NCBI GenBank assembly: GCA_944389925.1
Contig: CALXOD010000011.1
Span: forward strand, 1 to 64,000
Reading direction: 5' to 3'
Source of the DNA: an uncultured Victivallaceae bacterium
GTDB taxonomy: Bacteria; Verrucomicrobiota; Lentisphaeria; Victivallales; Victivallaceae
Length of the DNA stretch: 64,000 bases
Shown: positions 40,701 through 47,976 of the stretch, one piece after another
Numbering within the stretch: the stretch's first letter is position 1
How the letters are laid out: every line of letters begins with the position of its first letter
The notes under the pieces: generated by a model
What the model was told of the DNA's origin: nothing
The model's input: only the letters and a program-made list of their open reading frames with translations
Databases searched by the model: none
Position numbers and translations under genes: made by a program

Positions 40701-41716
40701 GCCACCCGGTAGGCCGGGGAAAGCGTCGCATCCGAAAGAAACCCCAGTGCGAGTTCACCGCGGACGCCCCGGGACTTTTCCAGATGACCGATCAATTTTT
40801 CGACGGCGGCGGCATCGCCCGCCGGATCGCTGCCGCCGGCCAGAATCACGTTATGATGGTCGCCGAAGGGATTGTGCAGACTGCGCACCTCGTTACCGCC
40901 GACACCCGGATAACGCGCATCCAGCAGCGTAAAGTGCCGGTTGTACAAATTGGAGATGGTCCGGTTGCGGTCCCGGTTGCCGATGACGATGAGGTTCCGG
41001 TCCAGCCGGTCGGCGTTTTCATAAGCGGTATGCGACAGCACCGGCAAAGTGACGCCAGTCAACCGGGAAATGACCGCATTGAGTTTAGCAGCAAGCGCCG
41101 CATCGCCGACAATGGCGGCGGCAGCCTGACCGTTCTGCACCAGAGCAGTAGTCAGATGGCGGTCTTTCAATTCAATTTTAACTTTTCCCAGACGGCTTGC
41201 CGGAGTGGGCGGTGCAGGGACCTGAGACGGCGGCGCCCCAATGTGCAGAAACGGCTTGCGAAATGCCGCCTTGCCGGGGCGCTTCTGCAATTGCAGATAA
41301 AATTCCGCGCTCTTAACCGGTTTCCCGGGCACATAGGTACGGCTGTAGGTACGCCACGCGGCGTCACTCCCGGGAGTGCAACCGAAATTCACCCAGTTGG
41401 TCCGGCTCCCGTCGGTGTGAAGCAAATCCACCCGGCAGCCGAAATTGCCGTCCATTTTTCCGGGAACGGATTCCGCCATGGCTTCGCAGCCAAACGTCAA
41501 TGGCTGAACCTCTTTTTGATTCAGTTCCACCGTCTGCCGAACCACGCTGACGGTCTTCTCGTCGGGATTGACGATGGTGTACACACCGTCTTTCAGCGTC
41601 GTCGTCTGCGGATTGCCGATCGTAAGCGGTTCTTTGAGCAAATTGGCGTCATCCGCCGTAACGGCACAGAGCCACCCTGCCAGCAGCAATCCCCCCCAAA
41701 TCATCCTTCTTCTCAT
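37733..41716 (-). CDS. large secreted toroid-domain protein with C-terminal PQQ-like beta-propeller
   Basis: 1327 aa. The ATG at 41716 is preceded by AGGAGA (8 bases); upstream ATGs at 41731 and 41821 are less likely. Signal peptide MRRRMIWGGLLLAGWLCAVTA. N-terminal beta region (to about 190), a middle part of helical toroid type (about 340-640) leading to a heparinase-like beta domain (YLLVDTRYDFGIRETQHNFS near 690). From about 980 to the end, PQQ-like propeller blades (VLRLLDPADGRVLWQRETSG, LLLAGCMDEKLCAWDLQGTA, LLAGSATGELLALDLSRN). Similar in plan to the lyase-propeller fusion at 52503 but with a different propeller type. The lyase assignment is weaker here since the HxH motif is not seen. 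Single gene with its own promoter and operator-like palindrome. Confidence 0.7.
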   Translation of the reverse strand: MRRRMIWGGLLLAGWLCAVTADDANLLKEPLTIGNPQTTTLKDGVYTIVNPDEKTVSVVRQTVELNQKEVQPLTFGCEAMAESVPGKMDGNFGCRVDLLHTDGSRTNWVNFGCTPGSDAAWRTYSRTYVPGKPVKSAEFYLQLQKRPGKAAFRKPFLHIGAPPSQVPAPPTPASRLGKVKIELKDRHLTTALVQNGQAAAAIVGDAALAAKLNAVISRLTGVTLPVLSHTAYENADRLDRNLIVIGNRDRNRTISNLYNRHFTLLDARYPGVGGNEVRSLHNPFGDHHNVILAGGSDPAGDAAAVEKLIGHLEKSRGVRGELALGFLSDATLSPAYRVARDVKDIPLWEESAGYGNKGYFGWNSLAKNLAMLYITNDPYYKNEFMRLAFPKDQATLDELFERDDEAYHDRREPIVKVYHYRGQFMLLYWDLVDENPLFSDAERLQVIQKIYELLVYRMTRDDYTNPYRRYQEYKPVRPDRHAGWEALLVYTAARYLNKDYPSFDTAEGLRFGKNAMEPLYTAIINGHIPLYWMNTNTELQFYYAILQGHRYVDHPGLRDYARGLSLLSDLAPGNDDRNGLYTSLWTLLAGAYLAQDQGLIDMLNNKKTAGVASNTVFNLDEFRIGQSFWPTTPYPRDSIRENLGKWNFFRTARPDAPQETELQYLSFRTAPDRNGDYLLVDTRYDFGIRETQHNFSLVNGTLAGAPVLRGFENTLTPFGNHLADLQQPFYSDILSAGSAGPYYWITGLVKNFNGFDWQRTWLGKRGEYLIAADTLTAVRDMESARLDNRFASQFNVSRMGRAANGDYHLRLNLAGGAREYTLSTSADAAETLEKTPWNTYLCGPEILTWQLDTGALKRGDVVRFASIVRTGAPEATRGTAETADGVALATPEPALWSWTKDGFVLRTPQETLTVSGNTGSLSAGDAAVRELAEVALKARPAATPAAPLPEAPLPVLWSQKVAPYAGVSCVADGKIALASGKVLRLLDPADGRVLWQRETSGAIGRLAWWPETGLLLAGCMDEKLCAWDLQGTARWTFTSEMAPEMLQFGPYHHKSAVPGIRSILPRGDVLYVGSAGTVEVLNAQGQLQKRLYVLYGPVEEMIPVPGSDDVLLRRLVSGGPDLHRMTKDLKISMIGWNRGLQDNLGSFGFSQVSQQFVLYFRNSDGEWRVANVFNGVQNRLVLRDAEGKALNEANFGAGKTAASATPWYERPALIDTTMRCAAVVDFDQNGATDIIVATANGKVYIFDQQLKLFRVVALPAGPRTLIAEDGVLYFGLDDGAIVRFEGNGTMQQVGRLSGAVLTLDRIGDRLLAGSATGELLALDLSRN

Positions 41717-41809
41717 CCCGCTTCTCCTCATTTTATCGAAGCGTCCCTCCGAAAGACCTCCTTCGGCTCCACCGCCGCAGCGCTCCCGGAAAATTCGTTT
41801 CTGCTTTTT

Positions 41810-41830
41810 ATTATAATGCAATGCGCATTG
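41810..41830 (-). promoter_or_regulatory. -10 element with adjacent 12-bp palindromic operator candidate
   Basis: Minus strand TATAAT (41810-41815) with the perfect palindrome CAATGCGCATTG (41819-41830) directly upstream, where the -35/-10 spacer would be. The -35 itself is poor, as in promoters that need or are blocked by a regulator. Confidence 0.5.
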
Positions 41831-41906
41831 GGAAAAATTGTATTTTTTTACGATTTATTGCACCTTTATCCTCTCAAAACCGGCCTCAGAGACCGCCCGT
41901 CCTCCG

Positions 41907-43037
41907 TCAAAACGACGTGTACAGTGCCGCCAGCGCCCCCCCCATCGCCTCCGCATAAAGCACCGGATCATCCCGATAATAAATCCAGGTTCCTCCCGGC
42001 CGGTCGGTCAGTTCAAAAGCAAAACGTCCTGTCTCTTCCACCCGGGTCAATACGCAAGGGCGCAGGCCGCTGGAAATTTCCGTATCGTCCATTCGCATTT
42101 CCGCTGCCGGAATCAGCCGGAAAGCGCCATCCCTGCGCCGGACCAGCCGCCGCTGCGTCACGCACTGCCAGACGGCACTTTCCCAGACGTTATGCCGCCG
42201 GGTGGCCAGCTGCAGCAATTCCGCTTCCGGCGGCGATTCCGTCACTGCCCGGAGAAAATCGGGTCGGTTTTTGCGATATAAGGCATAGCAGAGATAGCTC
42301 GCCAGCTCTTTCCTCATGTCGCGGATAAAACCGAGTCCAGGAAGACAGTAATAGGTGTTGAACCGTCCCATCGCCACCGGTCCGCGCTCACATGCGCATG
42401 GGTAAAGCGCCAGTGGCAATCCGGAACGAAGCAGTGCGACGAATGCATACGGATCCAGCTGCACGTTCCACTCCAGATACCCCGGTGCGCCGGGGGCGAC
42501 GGGTAGTTGTTCACCGGTTTCCCAATCCACCTCAAAACAGTCGCCGGTCGAAGTTCCGGCGCACAGATGAATGCAGCCGACCTTTTCCCGGAACAACACC
42601 GGATCACGGTTGAAGGCCGCCGCCACCGACCGGCAGGAACAGAAAATCAAAATATCAACCTTCTCTTCCGCCTCGCGCAGAATCTTCAAAATCAGGTTGA
42701 TCGCCGATTCGTAAAAGGCGTTGCCGTCTGCCATCCGGTCGTCAATCGACCGCATCGGCGTGAACGGCGAAATGCCATATGGTACCGCCCGGCCGAAAAT
42801 ATAATTGAGCTGTGTGACCGGCACGATCCCGGGTTCACGCGGACCGCCGGAGTCCGTGGCCTGTCCGTCGTCACCGCGTTCCTCAGGCGGCAGCCGAAAA
42901 CGTTCGGTCACGTCCAGCACCACCCCGCGCAGATCAATTTCGGGCAGTCCGTAAGCCGCGATCAGGTCAAAATTGTCACCGGGATCCTGATGCGGGTGAT
43001 ACAAATCCGTACAATCAATCACCGGAATTTTTAACAT
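41907..43037 (-). CDS. nucleoside-hydrolase-like protein
   Basis: 376 aa, cytoplasmic. Residues 4-30 (IPVIDCTDLYHPHQDPGDNFDL) resemble the Ca-binding DxDxGxDD strand of inosine-uridine nucleoside hydrolases but with an insertion between the two halves. DILIFCSCRSVAAAFNRDP fits the GPLTNLA strand, and EWNVQLDPYAFVALLRSGLPLALYP fits the conserved EWN(x)3DP segment. Members cleave N-glycosidic bonds of nucleosides; with the altered metal site the substrate may differ. The ATG comes one base after the stop of the prepilin gene at 43039, so the regulator, prepilin and this gene form one operon. Confident on the fold, not on the activity. Confidence 0.68.
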   Translation of the reverse strand: MLKIPVIDCTDLYHPHQDPGDNFDLIAAYGLPEIDLRGVVLDVTERFRLPPEERGDDGQATDSGGPREPGIVPVTQLNYIFGRAVPYGISPFTPMRSIDDRMADGNAFYESAINLILKILREAEEKVDILIFCSCRSVAAAFNRDPVLFREKVGCIHLCAGTSTGDCFEVDWETGEQLPVAPGAPGYLEWNVQLDPYAFVALLRSGLPLALYPCACERGPVAMGRFNTYYCLPGLGFIRDMRKELASYLCYALYRKNRPDFLRAVTESPPEAELLQLATRRHNVWESAVWQCVTQRRLVRRRDGAFRLIPAAEMRMDDTEISSGLRPCVLTRVEETGRFAFELTDRPGGTWIYYRDDPVLYAEAMGGALAALYTSF

Positions 43038-43038
43038 C

Positions 43039-43773
43039 TTATTTCACCGCAATCCAGTATTCCAACATATCCGCATTGGTGGCTGTACCGGGATAACCGG
43101 AAGCGTATTTCTGAGCCTTCTCATTGACGGCATGTCCATCGGAAAAAACAAAATTGCAGTTCATGGAGCCGTGTTTGCCGATCACCACATCATTGGAGTA
43201 ACGATTAGGACTGGCAATATAATAACCACGCCGCTCAAAAAACTCTCCGGCAGCGGTAACGTAACCAACTTCCGCCAGGGCAATGATCTTCGATGCCCGA
43301 CGAATAGAAGTCACCTTCAAAGCCGTCCAGCGCTGACTGATGCCGCGCGCCCCGTCAACGGCCAAATAGCGATGACCATTGATCCCATACGCCGGATTGA
43401 ATCCGGCATACTCCGTCGCCAATGGATCGGAAGCCGCCGCCAGTTTGCGGATGTCAATCGAACTTGCCTCGTCAGCATCCGGGCAGAGGAACGCCATGCC
43501 CCCTCCTTTCGCGACCGTCCCGGCCAGGCGATTGGTCCATAGCGGATACCAGCTGTCCGTATCACTCATGATCGGGGGAAAATAGTCCTGAAAATCACCC
43601 GTATAAAGCATCAGATAGGTACCGATCTGCCTGCCGTTGGAAAGACATTTGATCGCCTTCGCCTTGGAGCGTGCCTGATTCAGCGCCGGCAGCAGCATGG
43701 AGGCGAGAATGGCAATGATCGCAATTACGATCAGCAGCTCAATCAGCGTGAAGGAACGGCGTGACTTCTTCAT
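43039..43773 (-). CDS. prepilin-like protein with H-X-DG motif
   Basis: 244 aa. [20 protein letters not shown] leader/helix, [20 protein letters not shown] mid-protein, and [17 protein letters not shown] near the end. The only Met before the leader is at 43773, so its start lies inside the 3' end of the upstream regulator gene (35-base overlap in another frame). AGGAA lies about 12 bases upstream. Middle gene of the operon regulator - prepilin - nucleoside-hydrolase-like protein. Extracytoplasmic after prepilin-peptidase cleavage. Confidence 0.9.
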   Translation of the reverse strand: MKKSRRSFTLIELLIVIAIIAILASMLLPALNQARSKAKAIKCLSNGRQIGTYLMLYTGDFQDYFPPIMSDTDSWYPLWTNRLAGTVAKGGGMAFLCPDADEASSIDIRKLAAASDPLATEYAGFNPAYGINGHRYLAVDGARGISQRWTALKVTSIRRASKIIALAEVGYVTAAGEFFERRGYYIASPNRYSNDVVIGKHGSMNCNFVFSDGHAVNEKAQKYASGYPGTATNADMLEYWIAVK

Positions 43774-44818
43774 GATGTGCTTGATTCCTGTCTGTTGAAT
43801 ATTGGGTATTTCCTGGAGATTCAAGATGAACATGCAGATAAATTCTTGCCCCGCCACAGCCGGGACGGCGAATCCGCCGCAGCGCCTCCTCCAACGCCAG
43901 TTCGCCTCCATTGCGCCAATCCGGCAATATGGCCGGAGTCACCGGCCCGTAATCCGGCACCAGCAGTGCCTTGCCGTCCATGGATAAAATCACCAGTTCC
44001 TCCACCGGCAGCTCCCGCCCACATCCTTTGCGGTAATGCAATGCACAACCATGCAAATGCGTCCCACCGGTAAACAGATACCCGATGTCATTCCGGGAGA
44101 AATCGGTTTTCTCCACCACCCGGCACTCCGACCATACCGCCGCAAACGCCTCTGCCCGGCGCCGCGTTACCGGGGCATCAAAGTTGACCACCTGCACTTC
44201 CCGGATCCCGCGTTCCCGGAAAAAATCCGCCGCCAGTTCCGCCGCCTCAAAAGGATCCAGCGAAATCGGCGATACCAATCCCCCATACCGCCGGTCCATC
44301 TCCACTCCGACCACCGGAACCCGCAACGGCAACTCCGAATATACCTGATCATAGCTGCCCACCACAATGACCGCGTCACACCGATCATTCAGAGTCGTCA
44401 ACATCTCCCGGGCCATATTTTTCTCCCGGGGAATGTAGTAGGGAATGGCAAAAAACTCCACCCCTACTCCATGTCGTGCCGCCGCATCCAGAATGCCCCG
44501 TACCACATAGAACCCATAATTCTTCTCATGGGAACTGTCCTGGACGATGGCAATCCTCGGCCCATTCCAGCTCTTGCCCCTCTCCGGTATCATGGAACCG
44601 GCGACAAAGACCCCAGATCGGGCACGGCACTCCAGCAGTCCCTTATCCCGCAACATCCAGAGTCCGCGGCGAGCCATATCAGTATTGATGCCAAAACGTT
44701 CCGCCAGCATCCGCAGCGAAGGAAGACGGCACCCCGGTCCCCAGAAACCGGCAGCAATCTTTGCTTCGATATCATCGGTCATTCGTTGATAACCGGGCTT
44801 TCGAGCTTCGCGTCTCAT
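43739..44818 (-). CDS. GntR/LacI-type hybrid transcriptional regulator
   Basis: 359 aa. N-terminal GntR winged helix (about 10-72; [35 protein letters not shown]) joined to a LacI/GalR-like periplasmic-binding-protein sensor (about 85-340; [48 protein letters not shown]). Ligand probably a sugar. First gene of its operon; the leader carries a direct repeat at the predicted transcription start, pointing to autoregulation. Paralogue of the regulator at 51355 (same domain plan, both with DIGYxF and a VDGK/MDGK segment near the end). Confidence 0.9.
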   Translation of the reverse strand: MRREARKPGYQRMTDDIEAKIAAGFWGPGCRLPSLRMLAERFGINTDMARRGLWMLRDKGLLECRARSGVFVAGSMIPERGKSWNGPRIAIVQDSSHEKNYGFYVVRGILDAAARHGVGVEFFAIPYYIPREKNMAREMLTTLNDRCDAVIVVGSYDQVYSELPLRVPVVGVEMDRRYGGLVSPISLDPFEAAELAADFFRERGIREVQVVNFDAPVTRRRAEAFAAVWSECRVVEKTDFSRNDIGYLFTGGTHLHGCALHYRKGCGRELPVEELVILSMDGKALLVPDYGPVTPAILPDWRNGGELALEEALRRIRRPGCGGARIYLHVHLESPGNTQYSTDRNQAHHEEVTPFLHAD

Positions 44819-44828
44819 GGCACCCCCA

Positions 44829-44847
44829 ATCTGTTAGCATCTGTTAG
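44829..44847 (-). promoter_or_regulatory. direct-repeat operator candidate upstream of the GntR/LacI-type gene
   Basis: Two perfect copies of CTAACAGAT (minus strand) spaced with a 10-base period, overlapping the expected transcription start and lying just downstream of the -10. Confidence 0.6.
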
Positions 44848-44850
44848 ACA

Positions 44851-44879
44851 ATTATACAACAAAACCATTTAAAAGGCAA
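44851..44879 (-). promoter_or_regulatory. promoter of the regulator-prepilin-hydrolase operon
   Basis: Minus strand TTGCCT, 17-nt spacer, TATAAT, placed directly before the direct-repeat operator. Confidence 0.6.
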
Positions 44880-45007
44880 GAGCCGCCCTTACATTTTTCA
44901 AACAAAAATCATAGAATCTATTCCCAGTCTCCGGATCCGCAATCTGACAACCTGCATAAGAAACTTCCCCCCATAAAAAAAAATCAAAAAAAGTTTGTCT
45001 AAACTAA

Positions 45008-45035
45008 TTGAAATATCCACAATACCCTGTATAGT
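45008..45035 (+). promoter_or_regulatory. candidate promoter of the Cys/Lys-repeat gene
   Basis: TTGAAA, 16-nt spacer, TATAGT, about 225 bases before the start codon at 45261. Confidence 0.5.
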
Positions 45036-45153
45036 AAAAAAAGAATTAAAAAAACAAATCACTCCACATTTACGCCCATAACACAAAAAAAACAACACAA
45101 CCGGCAATCTATTAAAATGCCATAATCCTTGTTATCAAAAGATTTTTTAAAAG

Positions 45154-45177
45154 ATTAATTAGGCAAGACTAATTAAT
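45154..45177 (+). promoter_or_regulatory. inverted repeat in the leader of the Cys/Lys-repeat gene
   Basis: ATTAATTAG, 6-nt loop, CTAATTAAT: perfect 9-bp arms. Either an operator or an RNA hairpin; 83 bases before the ATG. Confidence 0.5.
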
Positions 45178-45260
45178 ATCGATAGCCAATCAGCCTGGAA
45201 CATGAATCTTATCGGGAAACCATGAAGGTTTCCTTCAAAAAACAAATGAAAGGAAAAAAC

Positions 45261-45794
45261 ATGAACAGAATGAAAAAAATGGCCCCCTGGATGATCGCCG
45301 GTCTCCTCAGCTTTAACCTGAGCGCTTTTGCGGCCGAATCGGCGTCGCCCACAGTGGCGGTACCGGCAGAAAAAGAGCTGCAAAAAGCCACCATATCTGA
45401 AAACATCTGCGCCTCCCCCAAAGATAGCATCTGCCGCAAGCAGGCTTCCTGCGACAAAAAAAAGAACACGTCCTGCAACAAAAAGATGGATTGCAGCAAA
45501 GAAAAGAACCTCTGCGACAAAAAGACGGATTGCGGCAAAGGAAAGAACCTCTGCGACAAAAAGACGGATTGCGGCAAAAAAAAGAGCCTCTGCGACAAAA
45601 AGATGGATTGCAGCAAAGAAAAGAGCACTTCCTGCAGCAAGGGGAAGACGTCTTTAAAAACGTCCCGGTCCCCCCTCGCCGCCACCTGCGATCGCAGCGC
45701 CCAGACAGAAGCGAAGAATAATGTCGCCGGGACTTCCGCAACCAACAATAGTGTGAAGGCGCCGATTGCACCAGCCACTCCGGTCAAGCGGTAA
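45261..45794 (+). CDS. secreted Cys/Lys-rich tandem-repeat protein
   Basis: 177 aa from the ATG at 45261 (AAAGGA 6 bases upstream). Signal peptide (about 1-27, [23 protein letters not shown]). The mature part has a cysteine- and lysine-rich segment (residues about 55-130) with four tandem 13-14-residue units of the type [13 protein letters not shown], then a Ser/Thr/Ala/Pro-rich tail. No family recognised. The Cys-x5-Cys and Cys-x6-Cys spacing with charged residues suggests metal binding or disulfide ladders, by analogy with small Cys-rich exported proteins; this is inference. Followed after 88 bases by a prepilin gene on the same strand, with no terminator seen between, so it could be co-transcribed. 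Confidence 0.8.
   Translation: MNRMKKMAPWMIAGLLSFNLSAFAAESASPTVAVPAEKELQKATISENICASPKDSICRKQASCDKKKNTSCNKKMDCSKEKNLCDKKTDCGKGKNLCDKKTDCGKKKSLCDKKMDCSKEKSTSCSKGKTSLKTSRSPLAATCDRSAQTEAKNNVAGTSATNNSVKAPIAPATPVKR
45462..45620 (+). repeat. in-frame tandem repeat, four units of 39-42 bases
   Basis: Units at 45462-45503, 45504-45542, 45543-45581 and 45582-45620. Units 2 and 3 are nearly identical; unit length is a multiple of three, so copy number can change without loss of frame. Confidence 0.92.
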
Positions 45795-45882
45795 TCTCGC
45801 CATCAGACAGGGCAACAATCCCATTGGCGGAACTGAAGGGACGTCTTCTTCTTCCGCCAATGGTCAGGAGATTCATGCAAAC

Positions 45883-46716
45883 ATGAGACAAAAAAATTCT
45901 TTTACCTTGATTGAGCTGCTGGTGGTCATCGCGATCATCGCATTGCTTGCAGGCATGCTGATGCCGGCTCTGGGAAAGGCCCGGAATATGGCGAAGAAAA
46001 GCTCCTGCTCCAATAACCTGAAGCAACTTGCCACGGGAGCTATTCTTTACAGTGCAGACCATGACGACTGGATGGCCGGTGCCACCGGCGGCTGGTGTTG
46101 CGGTCGAAGCACATGGATCGCCGGAAATGTCAATCAGCGCCGGGTCGATCTACGCACCAACGGCCTGATCACCCCATATATCAGCAACAACCTCCGGGTG
46201 AAATGCTGCCCGGATGTCGCAGAATTCGCCCTTAACCAGTTAGGACCACAGGAGTCAGTTCCGGATATGGCCACTTCCTCTTCCGTAGGAGAATGCCGCG
46301 GCGGCGGATACGGTATGAATGCGCTGTTCGGCTTCCGCAATCGGACATCGCCGATGCGGGTTCGCGCCTCTGCCATCGTCAGCCCCAGCCGGGCAGTCAT
46401 GCTCAGCGATACCAAACTGGACTGGAGCGATACTCTTACCGTTTACCCCTACTATCTTCTGCCACGGACATTACCCGGTACCGTCAATAGCGGTACGGCT
46501 GCCAACTGGGGAGCGACTCAGCATTTCCGCCATCTCGGCACCGCCAATGTCGCCTGGGCGGACGGTCATGTCAGCGCCGAGCGGCCGGGTGAATTTGACA
46601 CCACGGAATACGCCCTGACGGAAAACATCGGCTGGATCGGCACCAATGATTCATGGTACTGTCTTCTGAAAAACGACTTCACTGATCTAAATATAAAACC
46701 GGGTGATTACCGGTAG
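45883..46716 (+). CDS. prepilin-like protein with H-X9-DG-type motif
   Basis: 277 aa from the ATG at 45883 (CAGGAG 12 bases upstream). [18 protein letters not shown] leader/helix, [17 protein letters not shown], a Cys-rich spot (WCCGRSTW), KCCPDV mid-protein, and [16 protein letters not shown] at the end (H-X9-DG spacing kept). Precedes the membrane protein at 46730 and the FMN-binding lipoprotein at 47257 on the same strand. Role unknown; its placement again couples a prepilin with other cell-surface proteins. Confidence 0.9.
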   Translation: MRQKNSFTLIELLVVIAIIALLAGMLMPALGKARNMAKKSSCSNNLKQLATGAILYSADHDDWMAGATGGWCCGRSTWIAGNVNQRRVDLRTNGLITPYISNNLRVKCCPDVAEFALNQLGPQESVPDMATSSSVGECRGGGYGMNALFGFRNRTSPMRVRASAIVSPSRAVMLSDTKLDWSDTLTVYPYYLLPRTLPGTVNSGTAANWGATQHFRHLGTANVAWADGHVSAERPGEFDTTEYALTENIGWIGTNDSWYCLLKNDFTDLNIKPGDYR

Positions 46717-46729
46717 AAAATCTGTTGTT

Positions 46730-47176
46730 ATGAAACTCAAAAAACGCTATTTTGCTTATGCAGCCTGCGCGGCATTGGCAATTTCATTACTGATCTGGGC
46801 TCATTATGACCCCCCTTATATGGCGGAACTGAAAAAAACCACCCCGGTAGAGAGTGCAACGGAAGAACCGCTGGCGGTTGTCGCTGATGCCCTGGAAGCG
46901 GTAAAAACACAGAACCGGCAACAGTTGTTCCAGCTGATGCTGATCAAAGACTCCACGGAATTTCAACGATATGCCGGCATCCTTCAGAAAGGCGGGGAGC
47001 TTTTTCCGATAGAAACAGCTGGTTGCCGAAAGCTGGTAAACAGCCATAGAAGTGACAATGTCTCTGTATACATATACAGTCATCCACGCCGCAAAACCTA
47101 TCAGTTCACTCTGTTGCGAGATACCGACGGGCAATACCGGATCCGCAGTATATCCCTCGCCCGGCAGCGTCCCTGA
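46730..47176 (+). CDS. single-pass membrane protein of unknown function
   Basis: 148 aa. One N-terminal hydrophobic helix (about 5-24, YFAYAACAALAISLLIWAH) and a charged extracytoplasmic domain that resembles small NTF2-like accessory domains only loosely (LQKGGELFPIETAGC, YQFTLLRDTDGQYRIRSISL). I do not recognise the family. The ATG at 46730 is used; a GTG at 46703 in frame would start inside the previous gene. Lies 13 bases after the prepilin stop, so it is in the same transcript, and 80 bases before the FMN-binding lipoprotein. Confidence 0.65.
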   Translation: MKLKKRYFAYAACAALAISLLIWAHYDPPYMAELKKTTPVESATEEPLAVVADALEAVKTQNRQQLFQLMLIKDSTEFQRYAGILQKGGELFPIETAGCRKLVNSHRSDNVSVYIYSHPRRKTYQFTLLRDTDGQYRIRSISLARQRP

Positions 47177-47256
47177 CTCATGCCGGACGGTGTAACGTAC
47201 CGAATCTTCATCCCCTGTCCCTCATCGCCCCTTAACCTTCAAGGATTCTCTCATTT

Positions 47257-47865
47257 ATGAAACAATCACTCATCCTCACCATTTCCGTTGTTCTGGCTGC
47301 CCATCTTCTGTCAAGCGGCTGCGATCAACCGCCACCAGCCGCAGCCGGAAAAACATCCCCCGCTCCGCCCCAGGCAACCTCTCCGGAAGCGCCCCCCCTA
47401 TCTTCCACCGCCGACTTGCAACAGTTCCGCGCGGATCTTGTTAAACTTCTACCGGATTTCGCCACCTGGGGCGCAACCCGGAACCGGCGGACGGAACTCC
47501 TGGATCAGGACGGTCGCAGGATCGGATATCTGCTGATCGCGCCTGCCAACCGTACCACCCGTACGAAAGGATATCGGGATGTCATCTCTGTCGCAGCTAT
47601 TCTTTCTCCGGAAAATCGAGTCATAGGCGTGATTCTCGGCGCTCACCGGGAAACACCGCGCTACCTGCAAAAACTCCGTACTGCCTCCTACTTCGAACAG
47701 TGGAACGGACTCACTCCGGAAGAAGCCGCGCAACAACAGGTTGATGCTGTAACCGGCGCAACTTTGTCCTGCAATGCCATCGCAGCGGAACTACGGGATG
47801 TTTTCCAGCCTGAATCACCTGTCACGGGAATGGCCGCGCCCCCTTCCCCGTCCCCATCGGAGTAA
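47257..47865 (+). CDS. lipoprotein with covalent-FMN-binding domain (RnfG/NqrC-type)
   Basis: 202 aa. Lipoprotein signal with lipobox LLSSGC (Cys22), a Pro/Ala-rich linker (24-52), then an FMN-binding domain (about 55-185). The flavinylation motif is VDAVTGATLS with Thr169 as the expected attachment residue; IGVILGAHRETP fits the conserved region before it. Such domains carry FMN bound through a phosphoester to Thr, attached by ApbE outside the cytoplasm; an apbE gene lies at 57267. The protein probably works in extracytoplasmic electron transfer. Shine-Dalgarno AAGGAT. No Rnf or Nqr partners are in the window. Confidence 0.85.
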   Translation: MKQSLILTISVVLAAHLLSSGCDQPPPAAAGKTSPAPPQATSPEAPPLSSTADLQQFRADLVKLLPDFATWGATRNRRTELLDQDGRRIGYLLIAPANRTTRTKGYRDVISVAAILSPENRVIGVILGAHRETPRYLQKLRTASYFEQWNGLTPEEAAQQQVDAVTGATLSCNAIAAELRDVFQPESPVTGMAAPPSPSPSE

Positions 47866-47911
47866 GGCTCTACCAGAAAAACCGGCAAACCTGCCGTCGA
47901 GATGCCCCATC

Positions 47912-47939
47912 AGCAGTCCCCCCCCACCCGGGGACTGCT
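47912..47939. other. perfect 10-bp hairpin between convergent genes
   Basis: AGCAGTCCCC/GGGGACTGCT with an 8-nt loop between the FMN-lipoprotein and AraC stops. No T run on either strand, so termination here is unproven. Confidence 0.5.
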
Positions 47940-47976
47940 CATAAGCGCCGCAGAGAGGGGGGGACGGCTTCCTCTC

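Larger units (their letters stand above)
44880..45260. other. A+T-rich intergenic region with long leader
   Basis: About 380 bases, clearly more A+T-rich than the flanking genes, no gene. Holds a candidate plus-strand promoter (45008-45035) and a perfect inverted repeat (45154-45177), both upstream of the Cys/Lys-repeat gene, giving it a leader of more than 200 bases. Confidence 0.6.

Noticed and set aside
38459-42328. 1289-codon plus-strand open frame opposite the toroid/propeller gene
   Set aside because: Low-complexity Arg/Pro/Gln-rich translation with no domain, crossing two real genes and their intergenic region.
45462-45620. Tandem repeat considered as a CRISPR array
   Set aside because: Units are contiguous without spacers, in frame within a secreted protein, and no cas genes are near.
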